The notes: generated from the sequence alone by a model not told the origin. A stretch of DNA of 64,000 bases from Pseudanabaena sp. FACHB-2040 (GCF_014696715.1 NZ_JACJQO010000005.1:1054001-1118000); one strand, 5' to 3'. Shown: positions 19,235 to 27,865, numbered from the stretch's first letter. Numbers and translations are program-made.

Positions 19235-20143
19235 ATGGTTAGGAAGCAACTTCTCAGCATGTTTTGCCTGAGTATTTTGAGCACAGGTGTCGGGCTGGTA
19301 TTTTTTTCAGAGATAGCTCTAGCAGTAGCTAATGACGCTCCCCAGAACGGAGCTCAAGATTACAGAACAGGCTCTCCAACGAATGGCTCCAGGGAGAGCT
19401 CAAGCAACCTAGTTGGCCAACCCTTTACTGTTGCCAGTGAGGACATTACCCTAGAGAGTTTTTCATTCCGGATTCGTGGCAGTTTTAATAACTCCCAACC
19501 GATGTCATTCACTGCCTATGTGAGCGAGTGGACTGCTGCGGGTCCTACTGGCGAAATCCTGCACACAAGCACCATTCAAACTAAAGCTGCGGATGAGAAA
19601 TCTGAGCAGTTTAGCTTTGCCGCCAACATGCTTGAGTTAAAGGCAAACAAAAGTTATGTCGTGTTTGTGACAGTGAATGACTTTGGTGGTAGCACCAGCT
19701 TAGAGATTGAAAACGTAGAGTTCAAAGCTTCACGTAAGTCGACCGGTGGCAGCGGTGGTGGCGGTGGCGGTGGCGGCGGTGGCAAAAGCCTTCAAGCAAT
19801 AACGACTCTAGCCAGTCCCCTCATCGGTTATCTGTTGAGCTCTAGCAGCCCCAACAGGAGTTCCCAATCATTAAAGGCAACTGTCTCAGAGACAGTTGCC
19901 CGTGGTTCTTCACCAAACTCGAAGACTGAACCTGAAGGGCCACAAACGCCTAACCCAGAGAATCCTTCTGTAGGGAAGAACCCCAAGGATCCAACCCCCG
20001 ATCCAACCCCCGATCCAGCCCCAAATCCAACCCCAGATTCAAGGGCTGTTCCCACACCGGCTTTGCTCCCAGGATTAATTGGCATGGGGGCTAAACTTTG
20101 GACGAAGCGAAAAGCGGAAGCGCTGGAACCAGGTAGTAACTAG
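19235..20143 (+). CDS. PTPA-CTERM sorting-domain surface protein
   Basis: A 302-residue secreted protein. The start at 19235 gives a signal peptide (MVRKQLLSMFCLSILSTGVG, cleavage near ALAVA). A beta-rich domain (~60-165) is followed by a run of about ten glycines, a low-complexity Pro/Asp stretch with DPTP repeats, and the C-terminal PTPALLPGLIGMG hydrophobic segment with a basic KRK tail from about residue 273. That tripartite end is the cyanobacterial PTPA-CTERM signal, thought to be recognised by an exosortase-like processing system. The protein is probably exported and anchored or released at the cell surface. No exosortase gene is in the window. Confidence 0.82.
   Translation: MVRKQLLSMFCLSILSTGVGLVFFSEIALAVANDAPQNGAQDYRTGSPTNGSRESSSNLVGQPFTVASEDITLESFSFRIRGSFNNSQPMSFTAYVSEWTAAGPTGEILHTSTIQTKAADEKSEQFSFAANMLELKANKSYVVFVTVNDFGGSTSLEIENVEFKASRKSTGGSGGGGGGGGGGKSLQAITTLASPLIGYLLSSSSPNRSSQSLKATVSETVARGSSPNSKTEPEGPQTPNPENPSVGKNPKDPTPDPTPDPAPNPTPDSRAVPTPALLPGLIGMGAKLWTKRKAEALEPGSN
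19988..20040 (+). repeat. 12-bp in-frame tandem repeat encoding DPTP
   Basis: About four copies of a 12-base unit based on GATCCAACCCCC encode the DPTP-type linker just before the C-terminal sorting signal. Being a multiple of three, copy number can change without breaking the frame, so linker length may vary among strains. Confidence 0.65.
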
Positions 20144-20216
20144 CATTTGGCCAACATCTATGCCAACTGGCTAAGAAACCTACAGACTTCTTGACCAGTT
20201 GGCTACCAAACCTAGA

Positions 20217-21611
20217 TCAAAGCCGGTTGCCGTGCTCGTCAAGCCAGTCTTTGCCCAGCTGAATTGTTACATCCGAATCAAGAATGCCGGTGCTCTCGAC
20301 CCGCACCTCTCCCACTCTCAAGAAGCGGTGCAGCATTTCTGCGCTGGCAACATCTCCCTGCTGAGCCAAGATGCGAGTGATCGGCAACTCATTATTCCAA
20401 TCCTGATCGGTGTAGACGTTGGTGTAGCCGCTCTCGTACAGTGTGTCGATTAGAGCCTGAACAGCGACTGAATCTCCTGTGCTGTCTTGAATTGCAATCC
20501 GAACGTAGGAGGGATCGTGAACAGTAGAAGCGGTAGCCGCCCTAAAGCCGAAGTACTGATCGACCATGGAGTCGATCGCACTGTAGTCGGGTAGCCAGTA
20601 GCTCAGCTCAAAATCATCGGGATTGCTGAATTCACCTGGCAACATCAGCATCTGCACATTAGAGCGATTGGTTTGAGCACTGTAGCCTACCAGAGCTAGC
20701 AGCTCTTCTATGGTTAGGTTGGTATCAACATGCTCCTGAATCACCGACAAAATCTTCGGCATGCGGGCAATGGTAGCCGGGTTTAGGGTCTGCTCTACGA
20801 CAGCCCGCATCATCATTTGCTGGCGCTGAATGCGGCCAATATCGCCTTTTTCATCGTAGCGGAAGCGCAGAAACTGAAGAGCCTGGTTGCCGTTGAGATG
20901 CTGTTCTCCGGCTTTGAGATTGATGTAGAGGTGCTGACTGTCATCTTGGTACTTCATGTCCTGGGGGACGTTGACAGTAACACCGCCTAGGGCATCAAAC
21001 AGCTTCTCAACACCCTGCACATTAATTCGCACATAGCGATCGACGGCAACTCCGCCCAGCAAGTCGCTGACCGAAGACGCCGCCAAGGCCGGGCCTCCGT
21101 CTCGGTTAGCCTCGTTTAACTTGGTCAGACTGCCATTGATTTGGGTGCGGGTATCGCGGGGAAGTGAGAGGATGACGAGCTGCTCGGTCTGAGGATTAAA
21201 CCGCAGCAGCAGCATAGTATCGCTAAGCCCTTCAAAGGAATTGACTAGGGCATGGTATCCCAAGTCTTGTAGCTCTGACGGCGCATCTTCAACATCTGAG
21301 CTGAGGACTTTGGTACCCAGCACCAGGATGTTCACTGGCCGGGTGAGCCGAGGCAAACGCAGATTGCTCCCAGTCGAGATCGGGTTACCTTGGCTAAAAA
21401 TCTTAGCTTCTTCTGGGCTTAGCTGCCCCTGCATCAGCGGGGTGCTGGACAGAGACGTCGCTAACAGGGCTCCAGCTGTTGCTGAAATACTGGCAACCCC
21501 TGCCAGAGCAATACCCAAGCCAATCCACCGGGGAATACGTGCAGGCTTTTTCTGAAAACTTTGTTTAGATGGTTTGGGTGGAATAGGGCGGTTTGGGTTG
21601 TGTGTGGACAC
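20217..21611 (-). CDS. LCP (LytR-CpsA-Psr) family protein
   Basis: A 464-residue single-pass membrane protein. A proline/lysine-rich cytoplasmic start leads into a transmembrane helix (about 27-52), followed by the extracellular LCP domain with the pyrophosphate-binding arginines in LVILSLPRDTRTQING and DLLGGVAVDRYVRIN. The last ~95 residues form a LytR_C domain (YVRIAIQDSTGDSVAVQALI). LCP enzymes transfer lipid-linked glycopolymers onto peptidoglycan; in cyanobacteria they may attach surface polysaccharide. It is convergent with the PTPA-CTERM gene. Confidence 0.9.
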   Translation of the reverse strand: MSTHNPNRPIPPKPSKQSFQKKPARIPRWIGLGIALAGVASISATAGALLATSLSSTPLMQGQLSPEEAKIFSQGNPISTGSNLRLPRLTRPVNILVLGTKVLSSDVEDAPSELQDLGYHALVNSFEGLSDTMLLLRFNPQTEQLVILSLPRDTRTQINGSLTKLNEANRDGGPALAASSVSDLLGGVAVDRYVRINVQGVEKLFDALGGVTVNVPQDMKYQDDSQHLYINLKAGEQHLNGNQALQFLRFRYDEKGDIGRIQRQQMMMRAVVEQTLNPATIARMPKILSVIQEHVDTNLTIEELLALVGYSAQTNRSNVQMLMLPGEFSNPDDFELSYWLPDYSAIDSMVDQYFGFRAATASTVHDPSYVRIAIQDSTGDSVAVQALIDTLYESGYTNVYTDQDWNNELPITRILAQQGDVASAEMLHRFLRVGEVRVESTGILDSDVTIQLGKDWLDEHGNRL

Positions 21612-21833
21612 CAGATAACCTCAGATGTTGATCAGACAGGGGTACGTATTGGATCGGTAGGCCTTCACCCAGATTCTCATAGGTGCCATGAGCCGCTGAA
21701 ATTATGGGCTACATTGGCGAAATGGTCAATTCCTAGGATTTTTAAGCAGCAGTTTAGCAGCTATTTCCGGAAGCAGATTAAGAAGTCTCTGGTTTATCAA
21801 TTAATTTACGTTAAACCGCCTGCGCTCAAGGCT

Positions 21834-22193
21834 CTAGGGAAGACGATTACTCAACTGACTGATACCTGGCAGCTTGACCGGCTTGCCTTTTAGCAGGCGG
21901 ATCATCAGCCAGAGATTGGTTGTAAAGTACCCAGTCGTTACTAGAGTGCTGCTGACCAGCAGCCGAAGCGAGAGAGAGGGCGCAAGCTGACCCCCCACAC
22001 TGAGAATGCCAAAGGTCAACAGCCATCCTATAGCTAGGGTGACAACCAGGCGGCTAATAGCCTTTTCCTGGCGGCTGCCCTGCTTTAGATACAGGCTCCA
22101 GAGGGCTGGGAAGAAACCAAAAACAGGCACCAGATAGAGGAGCAGCTGCAGGCGCTCCAGGGTTTGGCTAGCGTCGGGATCGGATTTAGGCAT
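21834..22193 (-). CDS. Small multi-pass membrane protein, function unknown
   Basis: I do not recognise a named family. The 119-residue product has three to four hydrophobic segments (LLLYLVPVFGFFPALWSLYL, then VVTLAIGWLLTFGILSVGG, then a last span before LWLMIRLLKG) and a short positively charged loop KQGSRQEKAISR. Such layouts are typical of conserved cyanobacterial membrane proteins. It lies between the LCP gene and a substrate-binding lipoprotein on the same strand, with no sign of coupling. Confidence 0.7.
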   Translation of the reverse strand: MPKSDPDASQTLERLQLLLYLVPVFGFFPALWSLYLKQGSRQEKAISRLVVTLAIGWLLTFGILSVGGQLAPSLSLRLLVSSTLVTTGYFTTNLWLMIRLLKGKPVKLPGISQLSNRLP

Positions 22194-22273
22194 GGGGAGA
22201 CGGGTGGGGTTGAAGGGTGAGGTGGGGTTTTGGTGGGCAGGAACCCACTACCCCGGTTCCGCTTGAGCGTACC

Positions 22274-23545
22274 CTAGCGCCCTGCAAAAATTAAGGCAAG
22301 GCGCTTTTGGGAGGTTGTCAGAGCCGCTTCGGGAGGCTCTCCTAGAAGGCTGGCTTCGATGGCACGACCGAAGTTTTCAGACAGGTAAGTGTAGCCGGGA
22401 AGAATGGGTCGGGCTTTGGCCCACTGCATCTGGTCGAGAAATACGTTCAAGGTCGGGTTCTCGCGGATGAAGTCTTGGTAGGCTTGGCTCGCGCGCACCT
22501 TTACGTTGACCGGCAGGTAGCCAGTGGCCAGAGCCCATTCCTGCTGGAAGGTTTCGCTGAGGACGTACTCAAAAAAGGTCAGGGCAGCCCGGGTCTTTTC
22601 GGGGGTAGTTTGGCAGAGAAAGAGGTTTTCACCACCGACTACGGCAGCGGGCTGCTTGGCTACGGGAAAGGGCATTACGCCAAAGTCAATGCCTGCTGAC
22701 TGCATTTGGGGCAGGTTCCAGGGGCCTGTGACTTGCATGGCCACCTTCCCAGCAATGAAGCTATCGGTTTCATAGCCTCGCTCGGGCGGCGAGAGGATAG
22801 CTGAGCCGTCTTGAATTAGGTCTTGAGCGAATTGGAGGGTTGCGATCGCACCCGCATTCACCAAGTCAGGCCGATCGGCCTGACTGATCCAGCCACCCGA
22901 GCTGTAGACAAAGGGCAGCCAGGCAAACACCGACCACTCGCCCTTCCCCAGTGACAGCCAGATGCCATGCTGATCGGCGCGACCGTCATTGTTTGTATCT
23001 TGGGTAAGCTGCCGAGCGGCTGCCCGCAGCTCCGGCCAGGTTTTGGGCAGCTCTGTAATGCCAGCAGCTTCAAACAGGCTGGGACGGTAGAAAATAGCTG
23101 CATTGTTGGTAGCAAAGGGAATCGACCAGAGATGCCCTTCTAGGCTCATGGTGTCGAACAGGGCTGGGTCGATCTGGGCCTTGAGAGGCGACTGATCCAA
23201 CCAGTTCTCCAGCGGCTGAATTGCCTCTAGTTCAACCAGTTGCCCAGTGAGCTGAGGCACGTACCAGAGAATGTCTGGGGCGGCATTGCCGACAATGGCT
23301 GTGAGAATCTTGGGAATCTGCTGGTCGGGCTGCCCAACGTATAAAGACTCCACCTCAATATCAGGATGGGTCTGATTAAACTGAGCCACCAGAGATTGAA
23401 ACACCTCGCGGTTAGCGGGAGGGCTAATGCCCTGCCAGAGCGTGAGATGTACCTGCTCAGGGGAAGCCGTTGGCTGCGTCTGACAGCCTGAGAGCAGCAG
23501 GACACAGGCCAGAGCCGAAAATAGCCAGCGACGCCATTTACCCAT
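22274..23545 (-). CDS. ABC transporter substrate-binding lipoprotein (sugar type)
   Basis: A 423-residue family 1 extracellular solute-binding protein. The N-terminus is a lipoprotein signal with lipobox LLLSGC (Cys21), so it should be anchored outside the inner membrane. The binding domain starts VHLTLWQGISPPANREVFQS and contains ILWYVPQLTGQL and VMPFPVAKQPAAVVGGENLF, typical of carbohydrate-binding members such as MalE/UgpB relatives. No permease or ATPase gene is adjacent, so it is an orphan whose partners must be elsewhere. The ligand is probably an oligosaccharide but is not determined. Confidence 0.88.
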   Translation of the reverse strand: MGKWRRWLFSALACVLLLSGCQTQPTASPEQVHLTLWQGISPPANREVFQSLVAQFNQTHPDIEVESLYVGQPDQQIPKILTAIVGNAAPDILWYVPQLTGQLVELEAIQPLENWLDQSPLKAQIDPALFDTMSLEGHLWSIPFATNNAAIFYRPSLFEAAGITELPKTWPELRAAARQLTQDTNNDGRADQHGIWLSLGKGEWSVFAWLPFVYSSGGWISQADRPDLVNAGAIATLQFAQDLIQDGSAILSPPERGYETDSFIAGKVAMQVTGPWNLPQMQSAGIDFGVMPFPVAKQPAAVVGGENLFLCQTTPEKTRAALTFFEYVLSETFQQEWALATGYLPVNVKVRASQAYQDFIRENPTLNVFLDQMQWAKARPILPGYTYLSENFGRAIEASLLGEPPEAALTTSQKRLALIFAGR

Positions 23546-23644
23546 TTCGCGCGTTTTCTAACTTATTACTGAACTCTAGCAGGGCAAAAAGAGCCTTTCT
23601 CCCGGTTTGCTTCTAAAATCCGTCTATGGTTACGAGGAAATTCC

Positions 23645-24703
23645 ATGGAACCGGCTAAACCAATCCGCCAGCTAACCTTGATCGTGCAAGAAACGGCCCA
23701 AGCCATTTTGCAGGATCTTTCTGCCGTGCGCTGCATTGGCGACCACATCTGGCTGGGCTCCGATGAGGGAACAGATCTGGAGCGGCTAACGCTAGAGGGC
23801 GACACCACCAGCGACCACCAGAGCATTCCCGTAGCCCGGTTCCTCGACCTGCCGGAGGGTGAAAGCAAAGAAATCGATATCGAAGGGCTGTCCTATGCCG
23901 ACTATTACCTGTGGATTGTCGGCTCCCACAGTCTAAAGCGCAAAAAGCCCAAGCTAGACAGCTCCCATGAAGAAGCTTTGGCACGGCTACAGGTAATCAC
24001 GCGGGAGGAAAATCGCTACCTGCTGGGCCGCATTCCGCTGGTAGACGGGCAGCTATATCGGGAATACCCCCATCCAGAAGATCCCAAGAAAATGCTCACT
24101 GCTGCCCAGCTCAAGCGCAAGCAGCAGGGCGGCAACCAGTTGACCCACTGCCTGCAAGCTGACCCGCACTTGGGGGCGTACTTGGCAGCAGCTATTCCCG
24201 GCAAGGAAAACGGCTTTGACATTGAAGGCGTGGCCGTGAAGGAGAATCGCGTCTTTCTGGGGCTGCGGGGGCCAGTTTTGAGAGGCTGGGCCGTTTTGCT
24301 AGAGCTGAGCCTTACAGACGATGGACCAGGTCTCTTGAAGATCAAGAAGCTGGAGGGCACGCAGCGCTACCGCAAGCATCTGCTGGATCTGCAGGGGTTG
24401 GGCATTCGCGATCTGTGCTGGGATGGCGACGACCTGCTGGTGCTGGCAGGCCCAACGATGGATCTCTCGGGCTTAGCTGAGGTCTTTCGCATTCCAAACG
24501 CAGTCGAGACATTGAGCCAGAACGCTTGCCTAAAACCGGAGCCCATTCTAGACCTCTTAGATAAGAGAGACAGCGACAAAGCTGAGGGCATTAGCCTGAT
24601 GGCTGGTTCGCCGGGGTCAGTCCTTGTGGTCTATGATGCTCCTTCGGCAGAACGGCTAACTGATTACACCGTAATCGCCGATGTCTTCTCCCTTAACCAA
24701 TAG
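23645..24703 (+). CDS. DUF3616 domain-containing protein
   Basis: A 352-residue soluble protein matching DUF3616, with the conserved opening DHIWLGSDEGTDLERLTLE, DIEGLSYADYYLWIVGSHS in the first third, and GFDIEGVAVKENRVFLGLRGP in the middle. The repeated IEG-(L/V) segments suggest a beta-propeller-like fold, which is an inference. The function is not known. It is divergent from the sugar-binding lipoprotein. Confidence 0.85.
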   Translation: MEPAKPIRQLTLIVQETAQAILQDLSAVRCIGDHIWLGSDEGTDLERLTLEGDTTSDHQSIPVARFLDLPEGESKEIDIEGLSYADYYLWIVGSHSLKRKKPKLDSSHEEALARLQVITREENRYLLGRIPLVDGQLYREYPHPEDPKKMLTAAQLKRKQQGGNQLTHCLQADPHLGAYLAAAIPGKENGFDIEGVAVKENRVFLGLRGPVLRGWAVLLELSLTDDGPGLLKIKKLEGTQRYRKHLLDLQGLGIRDLCWDGDDLLVLAGPTMDLSGLAEVFRIPNAVETLSQNACLKPEPILDLLDKRDSDKAEGISLMAGSPGSVLVVYDAPSAERLTDYTVIADVFSLNQ

Positions 24704-24813
24704 CCAGGCTAAACCCAAAACGTTAAATTGTTTGTCAGGATGTAGCCAGCTACTGGGAAGCTGCCCAGGTGCAATTCCCAGCGGCTAAACGGCATTGAGG
24801 TCACTTTTTAGCT

Positions 24814-25779
24814 ATGCAACCTCGCAAACTTGGCAATACAGATATTTCAATTACGCCTGTTGTGTTCGGCACATGGCAGGCGGGCAAACGAGGCTGGGTT
24901 GGCGTTGAAGATGAGCCGGTGATTTAGGCCATGCAGGCCGCTTTCGAGGCTGGCGTAACCACCTTTGATACGGCTGAGATCTACGGCGAGGGCTATTCCG
25001 AAGAACTAGTGGGCAAGGCATTGGCGGAGGTGCGCGATCGCATTATTCTCGCTACCAAAGTTTTTCCTAACCACCTCAAGGCCGACCAGGTAATCACTGC
25101 CTGCGAAGACTCCCTCAAGCGCCTCCAAACCGACTACATCGACCTCTACCAGATCCACTGGCCTGCCGGAGCCTTTAACAGCGAAGTTGTCCCGCTGGCC
25201 GAAACGATGGGCGCGTTGACCCAGCTCAAAGATCAGGGCAAGATCCGGGCGATTGGCGTGTCTAATTTTTCGCGATCGCAACTCCAAGAAGCGATGCAGT
25301 ACGGGCCTATCGACAGCCTGCAACCGCCCTACTCTCTATTCTGGCGGCAGCTCGAACAAGAAACGCTGCCCTTCTGCGTTGAAAACAACATTACCGTTTT
25401 GGCCTACTCCTCCTTAGTCCAAGGCCTGCTGACCGGCAAGTTTAGCCCCGACCATGTCTTTCCCCAAGACGACATCCGCAGCAAAAACAAACTGTTTCAG
25501 GGAGAGCTGTACCAGAAAGCTCAGGCCGCTCTAGATCAGCTTCGCCCCCTAGCTGCAAAATATCAAACTACCCTGGGCAACCTGGCCCTGGCCTGGCTCA
25601 TCGCCCAGCCCCAAACCTGTGCGATCGTCGGAGCTCGTAACCCCAAGCAGGCCCAAGAAAATGCCTTAGCAGCGGCGATTAACCTCTCAGCAGAAGACTT
25701 AGCTGAGATAGACACCATTAGCCACAGCGTTACGGAGCATCTAGATCAAGACCCAGTAATGTGGCGTTTTTCTGCTTAA
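24814..25779 (+). pseudogene. Aldo/keto reductase interrupted by an in-frame TAG
   Basis: The gene starts at ATG 24814 with the normal family opening MQPRKLGNTDISITPVVFGT, but codon 38 is TAG (24925-24927), after DEPVI. The frame then continues without further damage to 25779. The downstream part (ATG at 24931, 282 residues) keeps the whole catalytic tetrad: Asp and Tyr in FDTAEIYGEG, Lys in LATKVFPN and His in YQIHWP. It lacks only the first strand of the barrel. A single C-to-T change in a CAG codon would explain the stop. It may be a young pseudogene, a read-through gene, a truncated protein still made from 24931, or a sequencing error. Confidence 0.85.
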
Positions 25780-25822
25780 GATAGCGATTATCTTTTTCAG
25801 GCTGCTCGCTCTACTAGCGCGT

Positions 25823-26353
25823 CTAGCTTAAACTGTTGGGTTGTTTTGAGGCGCTAGAGTCCTTAGAACAGGCTTTATAAGGCGGAAGGCTAGTGAGCCA
25901 TTCATCCACCCGAATGACTCGCTTGTGTCCTGATGTCTCTTTGCCTTGCAACCCCAAAGCATTCTGCTTCCCGATCTCGATCTGAAGCGTTTGCCCCTTC
26001 GGATTTTGTGTCGTGCCACGCTCGTATACATCTATGAGTTCCGCACCGACAGCCAGTGGTGTATCCACGGTACAACGGTAGCGCCAGCCATAGTTGGGCA
26101 ATTCCGTTCGGTAAAACTGCTGAACACGATGGGCTGCTCCTTGATCGATTTCAAATTGGGTGATCCGCTCCACATCGTTGGAGGGATGGAACACCTTGAG
26201 GGAGGTGGCCTCTGCTGGAATGGGAGGCTGCACATGAAATCGCCAGCGCCACTGCGGATCATTCGATAGGACAAGGACACTTAATCCAATGGCAATAAAG
26301 CTCAGTAGGCTAGCGATCCCAACCCAGGCCTTACGGAACCACATCTGTTTCAT
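25823..26353 (-). CDS. Membrane-anchored protein of unknown function
   Basis: I do not recognise a family. The 176-residue product has one hydrophobic N-terminal segment (GIASLLSFIAIGLSVLVL), then a soluble domain with VERITQFEIDQGAAHRVQQF and FYRTELPNYGWRYRCT, a pattern seen in small extracytoplasmic alpha/beta domains. Two Cys residues (in YRCTV and YKACSK) could form a disulfide. An alternative start is the ATG three codons in. It converges with the broken aldo/keto reductase gene. Confidence 0.65.
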   Translation of the reverse strand: MKQMWFRKAWVGIASLLSFIAIGLSVLVLSNDPQWRWRFHVQPPIPAEATSLKVFHPSNDVERITQFEIDQGAAHRVQQFYRTELPNYGWRYRCTVDTPLAVGAELIDVYERGTTQNPKGQTLQIEIGKQNALGLQGKETSGHKRVIRVDEWLTSLPPYKACSKDSSASKQPNSLS

Positions 26354-26438
26354 AAAGATTGTAGGCTAACGATTGCACTAATACATTCGTCAGTACTATT
26401 CCCCTTTCCTGATTGATGCAATTAGGATTTCTGGGAAA

Positions 26439-26524
26439 GGCTAACGGTGAAGTTGTGCGGCGGCAGATAACCTCGAACTCCCACCGATAACCTCTATACC
26501 GTCCGCACCAACGAGGTGTTAGGC
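26439..26524. repeat. attC-like recombination site (solitary)
   Basis: The 86-base palindromic element has the parts of an integron attC. R''-like GGCTAAC (26439-26445) and R' GTTAGGC (26518-26524) match the GTTRRRY consensus on the right and nearly so on the left. Inner arms GTTGTGCGG (26452-26460) and CCGCACCAAC (26503-26512) pair with one extra base in the right arm, like the extrahelical base of attC. Spacers of 6 and 5 bases separate inner and outer arms. By that extra base the site belongs to a minus-strand cassette, consistent with the SDR genes beside it. No integron integrase gene is in the window. Confidence 0.4.
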
Positions 26525-26581
26525 GGCTTTAGCGAATATAGGGTTGCTCCAGACTCAAGCCTGAGATGACTTTGTAGTGCT

Positions 26582-26641
26582 TCACTGCCCCAATCCTCCA
26601 TTTGCCCCGGTTACAAAAGCAATTGAATTTGCAACGTCCAT
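26582..26641 (-). pseudogene. SDR gene stub (first 17-19 codons only)
   Basis: On the minus strand a GGAG ribosome binding site precedes ATG 26641 and the peptide MDVANSIAFVTGANGGLGQ, then TGA. The TGANGGLG motif is the NAD(P)-binding start of a short-chain dehydrogenase, but nothing of the enzyme follows. It therefore looks like the 5' end of a second SDR gene, cut off close to the attC-like site. It begins 25 bases after the stop of the intact SDR gene, so the two were probably one operon. Confidence 0.6.
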
Positions 26642-26666
26642 GATCTCTCCTAAATAATTCAAAAGC

Positions 26667-27401
26667 CTACAAAATGCCGCCGTTCACTTGAATGGTCTGC
26701 CCGTTCACCCATCGGGCATTGTCAGAGGATAGGAAAGCAACCACATCAGCAATATCCGCCGGCTGTCCTAAGCGTCCTAGGGGAGTGGACTGAACTAATT
26801 CTTCCAGGGCATCCGCAGGCATAATTAATCCATCAGTGTTGGTCACTCCGGGTGAAACCAGATTCACCGTGATTCCCCGATGCCCTAATTCTTTAGATAG
26901 AGCAAAGCTAAATTGCTCGATCGCAGCTTTACTTGCAGCATACAACCCTCCTGTGGGAATGCTTTGCTTGGTTGCACCACTTGACAAACTAATGATGCGG
27001 CCACCATCGTTGATATGCTTTGCGGCTTCTTGTAGGGCAAAAAATGTTCCTTTAGCATTGGTGTTGAAGACTAAATCAAAATCGAATTCTGTAATGTCAG
27101 CCGTAAGTTTGTAGACCGATACACCAACGTTATTGACAACAATATCAAGCTGGCCAAACGTGTTGATAACTTGCTGGAAAAGGTTGCGAGTTTCTTCAAT
27201 TTTGCTTATGTCTGATTGGATTGCGATTGCCTGTGTTCCATTTTTTTTGATCGTTTCGACAACGGCTTCCGCCTTCTCTCGACTCCCGGCATAGGTAATG
27301 GCAACACTCGCACCGTCACACCCTAACCGTTCGGCGATCGCCTGACCAATTCCTCGCGATGCACCTGTAACAAGTGCTACTTTTCCTGCCAACGACAGCA
27401 T
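26667..27401 (-). CDS. SDR family oxidoreductase
   Basis: A 244-residue classical short-chain dehydrogenase. I use the ATG at 27401 because GGGGAGG lies seven bases upstream and family members begin MLSLAGKVALVTGASRGIGQ; the open frame extends 20 codons more. NNVG is in IVVNNVGVSVYKL, and the catalytic Ser and YxxxK are in ISLSSGATKQSIPTGGLYAA and YAASKAAIEQ. It would use NADP(H), given GSREKAEAV after the second strand. The substrate is unknown; the fabG-like label is only structural. A divergent HxlR-type regulator lies 120 bases away but is frameshifted. Composition is AT-richer than neighbours, suggesting transfer. Confidence 0.9.
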   Translation of the reverse strand: MLSLAGKVALVTGASRGIGQAIAERLGCDGASVAITYAGSREKAEAVVETIKKNGTQAIAIQSDISKIEETRNLFQQVINTFGQLDIVVNNVGVSVYKLTADITEFDFDLVFNTNAKGTFFALQEAAKHINDGGRIISLSSGATKQSIPTGGLYAASKAAIEQFSFALSKELGHRGITVNLVSPGVTNTDGLIMPADALEELVQSTPLGRLGQPADIADVVAFLSSDNARWVNGQTIQVNGGIL

Positions 27402-27478
27402 GTACAGCCTCCCCAATTCCCTAGAGGTGAGATTAAACCAATTATTAAGGTATACTCTCACTGTTTTTTTAGGAAGTA

Positions 27479-27494
27479 CTTACTTTTTTGTAAG
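27479..27494. promoter_or_regulatory. Operator candidate for HxlR between divergent genes
   Basis: CTTAC (27479-27483), six Ts, and GTAAG (27490-27494) form an inverted repeat between the SDR and HxlR genes. HxlR/YodB-type winged-helix regulators bind dyads of about this size in the gap next to the genes they control. The match is by pattern only. Confidence 0.4.
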
Positions 27495-27524
27495 CTCTAA
27501 TAAACTGGTAAGGAGGTAATTTTC

Positions 27525-27865
27525 ATGCAATCAGAACAAACTGATGCTACAGTCTTTGTGCAAACCACCCTTAGTGTATTGGGTGGCAAATGGAAGCTTT
27601 TGATTTTATGGCACCTCAAGATGATGGAAAGCGTTACAGTGAATTGAAACGATTGATTCCTGCAATTAGCGAAAAAATGCTAATTCAGCAGCTTCGAGAG
27701 TTGGAAAAGGACACAATCATTAGCCGCAAAACCCTATCAGAGATGCCCCCTAAAGTTGAGTATTCCTTCACAGACTACGCCAGAACTCTCATACCTGTCT
27801 TTCAACCACTGTTCGATTGGGGGCAAACGCACTTTAAACGAATGAATATAGACAAATTAAGTTGA
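27525..27865 (+). pseudogene. HxlR-family regulator broken by a frameshift
   Basis: A good AAGGAGG site precedes ATG 27525. The first frame encodes the N-terminal part of an HxlR winged helix (TTLSVLGGKWKLLILWHLK), then diverges and stops within about 10 codons. The rest of the domain, DGKRYSELKRLIPAISEKML through LRELEKDTIISRK, lies in the frame of a second open stretch that ends at 27865. The break falls near 27615-27625, where a one-base loss or two-base gain fits. As written no full regulator can be made. A sequencing error is possible, as is decay of the adjacent SDR locus. Confidence 0.85.

Noticed and set aside
24735-24790. Cobalamin riboswitch-like GGGAA...GGTGCAA...TCCC upstream of the aldo/keto reductase
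   Set aside because: Only part of the conserved core is present, no B12 box follows and the gene is not a B12-related target; the match is likely chance.
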